Shown here: piece after piece, positions 33,326 through 39,285 of the stretch
Layout of the letters: each line of letters opens with the position of its first letter
Numbering within the stretch: position 1 is the stretch's first letter
NCBI GenBank assembly: GCA_001557035.1
Contig: LSKJ01000761.1
Coordinates: forward strand, 1-39,285
Source of the DNA: Rhodospirillaceae bacterium CCH5-H10
Lineage (GTDB): Bacteria > Pseudomonadota > Alphaproteobacteria > Reyranellales > Reyranellaceae
Length of the DNA stretch: 39,285 bases
Reading direction: 5' to 3'
Program-made: the position numbers and the translations under genes
Notes under the pieces: generated by a model
Database searches by the model: none
Seen by the model: only the letters and a program-made list of their open reading frames with translations
What the model was told of the DNA's origin: nothing

Positions 33326-34555
33326 ATGGACACGCTGCCGCTCGTCACCCCCGAACAGGTCGGGCTTTCCGCAGCGCGGCTCGACCGCGTGCGCACCTGG
33401 ATGAATGGATGGGTCGACAGCGGGAAGCTGGCCGGCATGGTCACCTGCGTCATGCGCCGAGGTGAGCTCGCCTTCGCCGAGGTCGTCGGCAAGTCGGACC
33501 TGGCGCGGAACAAGCCGATGCGAGCCGACACGATCTTCCGCATCTATTCGATGACCAAGCCGCTCACCTCCGTGGCCATCATGATGCTCTACGAGGAGGG
33601 TCGGTTTCAGCTCGACGACCCGATCTCCAAGTTCATCCCCGCCTTCGCCAACCCGCGCGTCATGACGGGCGGCAGCCGCGGCAAGATCGAGACGGCACCG
33701 GCCGAGCGCGAGATCAACTTCCGCGACCTGCTCACCCACACGTCGGGCCTGACCTACGGCTTCATGGAGAGCAACCCGGTCGATGCCGCCTATCGCGCCA
33801 AGCAGGACGGCGTCGATTTCCAGACCGCGGACACCAGCCTGAAGCAGGTGGTCGAGCGGCTGGCGCAGCTCCCGTTGATCGCCCAGCCGGGCAAGGCGTG
33901 GAACTACTCCGTCTCGACCGACGTGCTGGGCTACCTGGTCGAAGTCATCTCCGGCCAGCCCTTCGAGAAGTACCTGAAGGAAAAGGTCATTGATCCGCTC
34001 GGCATGGTCGACACCGATTTCCACGTCCCGGCCGCCAAGCACGATCGCTTTGCCGCCAATTACGCCGCCGGGGCTGGCGGCAAGCTCGACCTGATCGACG
34101 ATCCGGGCAAGAGCCGCTACCTGGCACCGCGCAAAGTGATCTCGGGTGGCGGCGGTCTCGTTTCGACCGCCTCCGACTATCTGCGCTTCTGCAAATTCAT
34201 GCTGAACAAGGGTGAGCTCGACGGCGTGCGCCTGCTCGGCCGCAAGACGGTCGAGTTGATGACCATGAACCACCTGAAGGGCGACATGGCCGACATGGGC
34301 ACGCCGCGCTTCTCCGAGTCGACCTACACCGGCATCGGCTTTGGCCTGGGCTTCTCGGTGATGATCGATCCGGCCAAGGCCTACATTGCCGGCACGCCGG
34401 GTGAATATGCCTGGGGCGGCGCGGCCTCCACCGCCTTCTGGATAGATCCGGTCGAGGACATGGCCGTGGTGCTGCTGACGCAGCTCATGCCCTCCTCGAC
34501 CTACCCGATCCGCCGCGAACTTCGCGTGCTCACCTACCAGGCGATCATCGACTGA
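33326..34555 (+). CDS. Serine hydrolase (class C beta-lactamase-like esterase)
   Basis: A 409-residue serine hydrolase of the beta-lactamase/EstB group. The catalytic SxxK is S75-M-T-K78 (RIYSMTKPL), the tyrosine motif is Tyr194 (WNYSVSTDVLGYLVEVISG), and the third motif is WGGAAS near the C-terminus in place of HTGG. No signal peptide is seen, favouring a cytoplasmic esterase over a secreted beta-lactamase. CAGGAGGA precedes the ATG. It is the first gene of a rightward operon with the dioxygenase (11-bp gap) and MFS exporter (3-bp gap). Confidence 0.92.
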   Translation: MDTLPLVTPEQVGLSAARLDRVRTWMNGWVDSGKLAGMVTCVMRRGELAFAEVVGKSDLARNKPMRADTIFRIYSMTKPLTSVAIMMLYEEGRFQLDDPISKFIPAFANPRVMTGGSRGKIETAPAEREINFRDLLTHTSGLTYGFMESNPVDAAYRAKQDGVDFQTADTSLKQVVERLAQLPLIAQPGKAWNYSVSTDVLGYLVEVISGQPFEKYLKEKVIDPLGMVDTDFHVPAAKHDRFAANYAAGAGGKLDLIDDPGKSRYLAPRKVISGGGGLVSTASDYLRFCKFMLNKGELDGVRLLGRKTVELMTMNHLKGDMADMGTPRFSESTYTGIGFGLGFSVMIDPAKAYIAGTPGEYAWGGAASTAFWIDPVEDMAVVLLTQLMPSSTYPIRRELRVLTYQAIID

Positions 34556-34566
34556 GGGAGCAGCCC

Positions 34567-35442
34567 ATGCGCAACACCGGCAGCATCGAAATCCGCAAGC
34601 TCCATCCGCTGTTCGGCGCGGAGATCACCGGCATCGACATCACGCGCCCGCTCTCGGCGCGTGAGTTCGGCCCGATCCGCGCCGCCTTCGAGGAGCACTC
34701 CGTGCTGCTGTTCCGCGACCAGGCGATGGACGACGACAAGCAGATCGCCTTCAGCGAGAATTTCGGACCGCTCGAAACGACGCTCAGTGCCAATCCCGCC
34801 GCCGGCACGAAGTTCCAGCGCCAATCGAATCTCGACATCATGACCGGCGAGCCGATCCCGCCGGACGACATGCGCATGATCTACCAGAAGGCCAACTACT
34901 TCTGGCATTCCGACTCCTCCTTCAAGCGCGTGCCGTCACTGTGCTCGATCCTGACGGCGCGGATCTGTCCGCCCGAGGGCGGCAACACCGAGTTCCTCAG
35001 CATGCGCGCGGCCTGGGATGCGCTGCCGCCTGCCCTGCAGGCGACGATCCATCCGCTGGTCGCCGAGCATGCGCTGGCCCATTCGCGCGACCGCGTGCAG
35101 AAGGGCATCCTCAGCGCCAAGGCACTTTCGGAATTGCCGCCGGTGAAGCAGCGCATGTTCCGCGACAATCCGATCAACGGCCGCCGAGCGCTCTATATCG
35201 GCGCCCATGCCGGCCGCATCCTCGATTGGCCGGAACCGATTTCGAAGGCGATCCTCTGGGAGCTGGCGCAACGCGCCGAACAGCCGGAGTTCATGATGTC
35301 CCACGCCTGGCGCGAGGGCGACGTCATCGTCTGGGACAATCGCGCCGTGCTCCATCGCGCCACCTACTACGACGCGACCAGGCACAAGCGCCTGATGCAG
35401 CGCACGACCGTCGGCGGCGACGAACTGACGGTTACCCAGTAA
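34567..35442 (+). CDS. TauD/TfdA family 2-oxoglutarate-dependent dioxygenase
   Basis: A 291-residue Fe(II)/2-oxoglutarate oxygenase. The iron triad is His114, Asp116 (YFWHSDSSFK) and His263 (VLHRATYYD); Arg275/Arg279 (HKRLMQRTT) bind 2-oxoglutarate. The stretch after HxD, with PPEGGNTEFLSMRAAWDALP, is closer to TfdA-like aryloxyalkanoate or phenoxy-type members than to taurine oxygenase. It hydroxylates an ether, sulfonate or alkyl carbon, releasing CO2 and succinate; the substrate is unknown. Its neighbours, an esterase and an exporter, suggest a small xenobiotic or ester catabolic unit. Confidence 0.92.
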   Translation: MRNTGSIEIRKLHPLFGAEITGIDITRPLSAREFGPIRAAFEEHSVLLFRDQAMDDDKQIAFSENFGPLETTLSANPAAGTKFQRQSNLDIMTGEPIPPDDMRMIYQKANYFWHSDSSFKRVPSLCSILTARICPPEGGNTEFLSMRAAWDALPPALQATIHPLVAEHALAHSRDRVQKGILSAKALSELPPVKQRMFRDNPINGRRALYIGAHAGRILDWPEPISKAILWELAQRAEQPEFMMSHAWREGDVIVWDNRAVLHRATYYDATRHKRLMQRTTVGGDELTVTQ

Positions 35443-35445
35443 AGC

Positions 35446-36834
35446 ATGGCCGAACCCGCTTCAGCCGGCCCGCTCCCCGACGGCATGCCGTCGGGGCCAC
35501 GGCGCCTCGCCGCCGTGGCGACCATCACCATCGGCCTGTCGATGGCGGTGCTCAGCAACTCGATGACCAATCTTGCCCTGCCCTACATCGCGAAGGACCT
35601 CGCGATCACGGCGGAGAGCTCGATCTGGATCGTCAACGCCTACCAGATCGCCCTGATGATCATGCTGCTGCCGATCGCAGCGCTCGGCGACATCGTGGGC
35701 TATCGCACGGTCTATCGCTGGGGCCTCGTCTTCTTCTCGCTGGCCTCGATCGGCTGCGTGCTCGCGCCCTCGCTTGCCTGGCTGATCACGGCGCGCACGC
35801 TGCAGGGATTGGGCGGCGCGGCCATCATGGCGATCCAGCCCGCTTTGGTGCGCTCGATCTATCCGCGCGCCGCGCTCGGCCGCGGGCTCGGTTTCAACAC
35901 CACCGTCGTGGCGACCTCGCTGGCCGCCGGTCCCAGCCTCGGCGCCGCGTTGCTCGCGATCACGAGCTGGCCGATCCTGTTCGCCGTCTATATCCCGCTC
36001 GGCATCCTCTCCTTCTTCCTCGCGGGCCGCTTCCTGCCGGTGACGACCCACGCCAAGCGGCCGTTCGACGTGCCCTCGGCGGTGCTTTCGGGCGGCACTT
36101 TCGGCCTGTTGATCTTCGGCATCGACGGCGTCGGCCATGGCCATCCGATCCCGGTGATCGTGGCGGAATTGGTCGGCGCCGCCCTGTTCGGCACGCTCTT
36201 CGTCTGGCGCCAGCGCAGGCTTGCCGACCCGATGATGCCGATCGACATGTTCGCGCGACCGATCTTCTCGCTCTCGATCTCGGCCTCGACCTGCACCTTC
36301 GCCGCGCAGGGGCTGGCCTTCGTCAGCCTGCCCTTCTTCTTCCATACCGTACTGGGCCGCGACGCCACCGCGACCGGCCTGCTGCTGACGGCCTGGCCGC
36401 TGGCCCTGGCCGCCGTGGCGCCGATCGCCGGACGGCTCGCCGACCGCCATCATGCCGGCGCGCTGGGCACGATCGGGCTCACCTGCATGGCTTCGGGCAT
36501 GATCCTGACGGCGCTGCTGCCGCCGGATCCGTCGGCCTTCAACATCGTGTGGCGGCTGGTCCTGTGCGGCATGGGCTTCGGCATCTTCGCCTCGCCCAAC
36601 AACCGGCTGATGATGAACGCCGTGCCGCGCGACCGCAGCGGCAGCGCCGGCGGCATCATCGCCACGGCGCGCACGCTCGGCCAGACAATGGGCGCCGCGC
36701 TGGTCGCGCTGGTGTTCGGCCTGTTCGACTTCTCGGGCGGCGGCGCGGCCGATGCCGCGCGGGCGGCGCTCTGGCTGGGCGCCGGCTTTGCGATCACCGC
36801 CCTGATCCTGAGCAGCCTGCGCTTAAGGCACTGA
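35446..36834 (+). CDS. MFS transporter of the DHA2 (EmrB/QacA) type
   Basis: A 462-residue major facilitator with about fourteen helices. The opening MAVLSNSMTNLALPYIAKDL and SIWIVNAYQIALMIMLLPIA are classic DHA2; the usual GRxxGR motif appears as ALGDIVGYRTVYRWG, and motif C-like GLGFNTTVVATSLAAGPSLG is present. Such proteins export drugs or small acids with proton antiport. The ATG is 3 bases after the dioxygenase stop. The last bases overlap by 12 the convergent GlxA-type regulator gene. Confidence 0.9.
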   Translation: MAEPASAGPLPDGMPSGPRRLAAVATITIGLSMAVLSNSMTNLALPYIAKDLAITAESSIWIVNAYQIALMIMLLPIAALGDIVGYRTVYRWGLVFFSLASIGCVLAPSLAWLITARTLQGLGGAAIMAIQPALVRSIYPRAALGRGLGFNTTVVATSLAAGPSLGAALLAITSWPILFAVYIPLGILSFFLAGRFLPVTTHAKRPFDVPSAVLSGGTFGLLIFGIDGVGHGHPIPVIVAELVGAALFGTLFVWRQRRLADPMMPIDMFARPIFSLSISASTCTFAAQGLAFVSLPFFFHTVLGRDATATGLLLTAWPLALAAVAPIAGRLADRHHAGALGTIGLTCMASGMILTALLPPDPSAFNIVWRLVLCGMGFGIFASPNNRLMMNAVPRDRSGSAGGIIATARTLGQTMGAALVALVFGLFDFSGGGAADAARAALWLGAGFAITALILSSLRLRH

Positions 36835-37782
36835 CGTTGCGTGCATCTCGCGGAACAGTGAGGGCGCCATGCCGAAGCGCCGCTCGAACGCCTGCCCGAG
36901 CCGCGCCGAGGAGCGCAGGCCGACGCGGACGGCAATGGCCTTGAGCGGCAGGCCCTTGGCCAGCAGCGTGCGCGCCGCGTCGAGCCGCAGCCCCTCGACG
37001 AAATGCGCCGGCGTCTTGCCGGTCGCCTCGACGAACTTGCGATAGAAGCTGCGCTCCGACAGGCCGGCACGGGCCGCCAGCGCCGGCACGTCGAGCGACT
37101 CGTCGAGATGCGTCTGCATCCATTCGATGAGGCGCGCGAACGGCGCATCGACCTCGGTCTGCGCCTGCAGCAGCGGACTGAACTGCGACTGGTAACCGGG
37201 CCGCCGCGCATAGAGCACGAAGTGCCGCGCGATCAGGTTGGCCGTCGCGGCGCCGAGATCGGCCTCGACCAGCGCCAGCGCCATGTCGATGCCCGTGGTC
37301 ACGCCGGCCGAGGTCCAGACCTGCCCGTCCACGACATAGAGCGCGTCGGCATCGACCGTAAGCGCCGGGAAATTGTCGGCCAGCCGCTGACAGCTCGCCC
37401 AATGCGTCGCCACGCGCTTGCCGTCGAGCAGCCCCGCCGCCGCCAGCACGAACGCGCCGGTGCAGACCGAGCCGAAGCGCCGCGTCTTCGGCGCCACGCG
37501 ACGCAGCCAGCTGCGCACGTCGTCGCGGGCCATCACCGCCCGCAGGCCGCGCGATCCGCCGGCGACCAGCAGCGTGTCGCACCGCCCGCCAATGCGCTCG
37601 CTCATCAGCGCGACGCCGCAGTTCGAGGCAACCGCACCGCCATCGGGCGAGACGATGTGCAGATCGTAGACCGGCCGCTCGCGGCCTTCGTTGGCCGCGC
37701 CGAACACGGCGGCCGGACCGGTCACGTCGAGGAGCTGGCAGCCTTCGTAGGCGAGGATGGCGATACGGTGTGCTCTGGGCAT
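36823..37782 (-). CDS. GlxA family regulator (DJ-1/PfpI domain plus AraC HTH)
   Basis: A 319-residue regulator. An N-terminal DJ-1/PfpI class I amidotransferase-like domain (about 1-170; RIAILAYEGCQLLDVTGPA, SVCTGAFVLAAAGLL with the nucleophile-position Cys107) is joined to a C-terminal AraC/XylS double helix-turn-helix (about 215-315; ALAARAGLSERSFYRKF, KAIAVRVGLRSSARLGQAF). The ATG at 37782 fits family starts; an ATG at 37809 would add nine residues, and neither has a strong Shine-Dalgarno sequence. It is divergent from the stand-alone DJ-1 gene at 37945 and likely controls it or the adjacent MFS operon. Confidence 0.92.
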   Translation of the reverse strand: MPRAHRIAILAYEGCQLLDVTGPAAVFGAANEGRERPVYDLHIVSPDGGAVASNCGVALMSERIGGRCDTLLVAGGSRGLRAVMARDDVRSWLRRVAPKTRRFGSVCTGAFVLAAAGLLDGKRVATHWASCQRLADNFPALTVDADALYVVDGQVWTSAGVTTGIDMALALVEADLGAATANLIARHFVLYARRPGYQSQFSPLLQAQTEVDAPFARLIEWMQTHLDESLDVPALAARAGLSERSFYRKFVEATGKTPAHFVEGLRLDAARTLLAKGLPLKAIAVRVGLRSSARLGQAFERRFGMAPSLFREMHATSVP

Positions 37783-37844
37783 TGGCAGAAAATACCCTTT
37801 ATTTGTCATTTCTGCCAGAGCGCGCAGCCGTTACACACGCACAT

Positions 37845-37916
37845 TGTCATCCCGAGCGCAGCGAGGGACCTTTCCTCCGAGCCGTGCAAGGGTCCCTCGC
37901 TGCGCTCGGGATGACA
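37845..37916. repeat. 26-bp perfect inverted repeat (REP-like)
   Basis: The left arm (37845-37870, starting TGTCATCCCGAGCGCAGCGA) and right arm (37891-37916, ending GCTCGGGATGACA) are exact reverse complements over 26 bases, separated by 20 bases. It lies between two divergent DJ-1-family genes. I recall the CATCCCGAGCGCAGCGAGGG motif as a common dispersed intergenic repeat in alphaproteobacteria. Only one copy is in this window. No transposase or target duplication is seen. Confidence 0.93.
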
Positions 37917-37944
37917 CCTCGTTTGACACAATGAGAGGTCCTCC

Positions 37945-38631
37945 ATGGCTGACACCGTCCATATCGGCATCCTGCTCTTCCCCGAGCTCACGCAGCTCGA
38001 CGCGACGGGACCCGCACAGGTCCTGTGCCGCGTGCCCAACGCCAAGCTGCACATGATCTGGAAGACGCTCGATCCCGTTCCGACCGATGCGGGTTTCTCG
38101 ATCGTGCCGACCACGACCTTCGCCGACTGCCCGCAGCTCGACGTGATCTGCGTGCCGGGCGGCGGCGGCCAGGTCGCGCTGATGACCGACGAGGAGACCC
38201 TCGCCTTCCTGCGCAAGCAAGCCGAGGGCGCGCGCTACGTCACCTCGGTCTGCACGGGCTCGCTGGTGCTGGGCGCGGCGGGACTGCTGAAGGGCTACAA
38301 GTCTGCCTGCCACTGGTCGTCGCGCGAATTCCTTCCGGCCTTCGGCGCGATCCCGGTCGCCGACCGGGTGGTGCGCGACCGCAATCGCGTCTCCGGCGGC
38401 GGCGTCACGGCCGGGATCGATTTCGGCCTCACCCTCGCGGCCGAACTGGCCGGCGAGGAAGTCGCCAGGTCGATCCAGCTCACGCTGGAATACGACCCGC
38501 AGCCGCCCTTCGATTCGGGCAGCCCCGAGAAGGCCGGGCCGGAGCGCGTGAAGCGGTTGAAGGAGCGCATCCACGGCATGCTGCAGAAGCGCGCGGAAGC
38601 CAACCAGACGGCCGCGACGCGGCTCGCCTAG
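37945..38631 (+). CDS. DJ-1/PfpI family protein (isonitrile hydratase-like)
   Basis: A 228-residue stand-alone DJ-1/PfpI protein. The opening VHIGILLFPELTQLDATGPA, the glycine loop VICVPGGGGQ and the nucleophile elbow SVCTGSLVLGAAGLL (Cys103) match the isonitrile hydratase (InhA) group, as does SGGGVTAGIDFGLTLAAELA. GAGAGGTCCTCC lies just before the ATG. InhA hydrates isonitriles to N-formamides; activity here is only suggested by similarity. The last four bases overlap the convergent DUF1772 gene. Confidence 0.88.
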   Translation: MADTVHIGILLFPELTQLDATGPAQVLCRVPNAKLHMIWKTLDPVPTDAGFSIVPTTTFADCPQLDVICVPGGGGQVALMTDEETLAFLRKQAEGARYVTSVCTGSLVLGAAGLLKGYKSACHWSSREFLPAFGAIPVADRVVRDRNRVSGGGVTAGIDFGLTLAAELAGEEVARSIQLTLEYDPQPPFDSGSPEKAGPERVKRLKERIHGMLQKRAEANQTAATRLA

Positions 38632-39122
38632 CGCAGCGCGCCTTCGCGTAACGCGAAGATGAACAGGATCATGGCGGCGGTCGGCGCGACCGTCCGCACC
38701 GTGTTCCACATCGTCCAGCGGTCGAGATAGTGCGACCAGAGGGTAGCGGCCTCCGGCGTTCCCGGCTGCGCCGCCGCCAGCGCATTGTTGAGCGGCACGT
38801 TGAAGACCATCGTCACGCCGATCGTGCCGACGAGATAGAGCAGGCTGCCGAGCAGGAGCAGCTTGCCGCTGCCGTCGCTCCACCGCAGGTATGCCGCGAC
38901 CAGCAGCGCCAGGCACAGGATCGCCGTACCGAAGAAGGCCAGCATGAAGCTGCGGTTGATGACGACGACGTTGATCGCCTGCATGGCCTCGATGCCCTGT
39001 GAGGGCGGCACACGGCCCAGCGCGCCCATCACGAAGGACGAGAAGGCGTAAAAGATGCCGGCGACCAGCCCGCTGCCGACAGCCGCGGCAAAGGTCGCAT
39101 AAGAGATAGCGCCATCGATCAT
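38628..39122 (-). CDS. DUF1772 (anthrone oxygenase-like) membrane protein
   Basis: A 164-residue membrane protein with four helices (about 8-32, 53-77, 85-103 and 142-160). The features SGLVAGIFYAFSSFVMGAL, NRSFMLAFFG, FNVPLNNALA and the WTMWNTVRTVAPTAAM ending are typical of DUF1772, a family that includes fungal anthrone oxygenases. Bacterial members are mostly uncharacterised and often sit beside NmrA-type reductases. The ATG overlaps the stop of the upstream gene (ATGA), showing co-translation. Confidence 0.88.
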   Translation of the reverse strand: MIDGAISYATFAAAVGSGLVAGIFYAFSSFVMGALGRVPPSQGIEAMQAINVVVINRSFMLAFFGTAILCLALLVAAYLRWSDGSGKLLLLGSLLYLVGTIGVTMVFNVPLNNALAAAQPGTPEAATLWSHYLDRWTMWNTVRTVAPTAAMILFIFALREGALR

Positions 39123-39285
39123 CGCCCTCCTCCCAGCAGGCGCTGCAGCACGGTGTCGAGCGTGATCGTGCCGCGTCGCAGCTCGCCGCTGTTCGCCGGA
39201 AAGGCCAGCCGTCCCGCGTTGAACGCCTCGTCGAGGTCGGCGAGCTTTTCGGCATAGTCGGCGCCCAGACCGGCCGCCGTGAGAC
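39119..39285 (-). CDS. C-terminal end of a gene cut by the window, probably NmrA/SDR-type reductase
   Basis: The last 54 residues of a leftward gene whose 5' part lies outside the window; the stop codon overlaps the DUF1772 start. The tail runs GLGADYAEKLADLDEAFNAG to TITLDTVLQRLLGGGR. The spacing of ADLDEAF..G and the closing T.xLDxVL resemble the C-terminus of atypical SDR/NmrA-type NAD(P)H quinone reductases, and these commonly neighbour DUF1772 genes. With so little sequence the family call is tentative. Confidence 0.5.
   Translation of the reverse strand, partial: LTAAGLGADYAEKLADLDEAFNAGRLAFPANSGELRRGTITLDTVLQRLLGGGR

Noticed and set aside
33326..34555. Antibiotic-resistance beta-lactamase
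   Set aside because: The SxxK and Tyr motifs fit the wider esterase group. There is no signal peptide, and the KTG/HTGG box is replaced by WGGAAS, so a resistance role is not supported.
34941..36944. A 667-codon plus-strand frame overlapping the dioxygenase and DHA2 transporter genes
   Set aside because: It is out of frame with two well-supported proteins and has Arg/Ala-rich composition without motifs.

Overview
The window is GC-rich, densely coded chromosomal DNA (about 65% G+C by eye, short intergenic gaps, many ATGA stop/start overlaps). The content suggests a metabolically versatile soil or freshwater alphaproteobacterium of the Rhodospirillales/Hyphomicrobiales type, for example a Reyranella- or Bradyrhizobium-like organism. 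The signs are solitary Bug/TctC solute-binding proteins, a Liv-type ABC operon, UbiD/UbiX enzymes, a class III adenylate cyclase, DUF3142, and a long inverted repeat of a kind I recall from such genomes. No phage, plasmid, transposase, rRNA or CRISPR was seen. No stretch over 300 bases lacks a gene.

Left part (1-5.6 kb): an aromatic-acid decarboxylation group with two different UbiD-family enzymes, one UbiX-type prenyl-FMN synthase, a CopC-like secreted protein that has lost its copper ligands, an SRPBCC protein and a FUSC-type inner-membrane protein. Next come a glycosyltransferase-like gene, a tRNA-Arg(CCG), and a very small gene (6937-7110) whose product matches the lasso-peptide leader motif YxxPxLxxxGxxxxxT exactly and has an Asp at core position 9.

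Middle part (7.3-18.1 kb): a MarC-family protein faces a long leftward gene series, livG-livF-livH-livM-ChaA-like antiporter-RraA-like lyase-adenylate cyclase. The matching solute-binding protein is divergent from livG and ends in a clear terminator. An MFS transporter follows.

Right-middle part (18.1-28.4 kb): a leftward series with an MBL-fold hydrolase, a NIPSNAP protein, a Bug-type binding protein, an alpha/beta hydrolase, a CUT1-type sugar ABC importer (binding protein plus two permeases, no ATPase), a DUF3142 protein and a 770-residue repeat protein of unknown role. A 15-bp GntR/FadR-like palindrome lies just upstream of the sugar-binding protein gene.

Right part (28.5-39.3 kb): an amidase, a secreted lectin-like protein, a Bug/SDR pair, a rightward operon of serine hydrolase, TfdA-like dioxygenase and MFS exporter, then two divergent DJ-1/PfpI genes separated by a 26-bp perfect inverted repeat, a DUF1772 protein and a truncated gene that is probably an NmrA-type reductase. 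Overall this is an accessory catabolic and transport region. The best candidate for something undescribed is the orphan lasso-type precursor.
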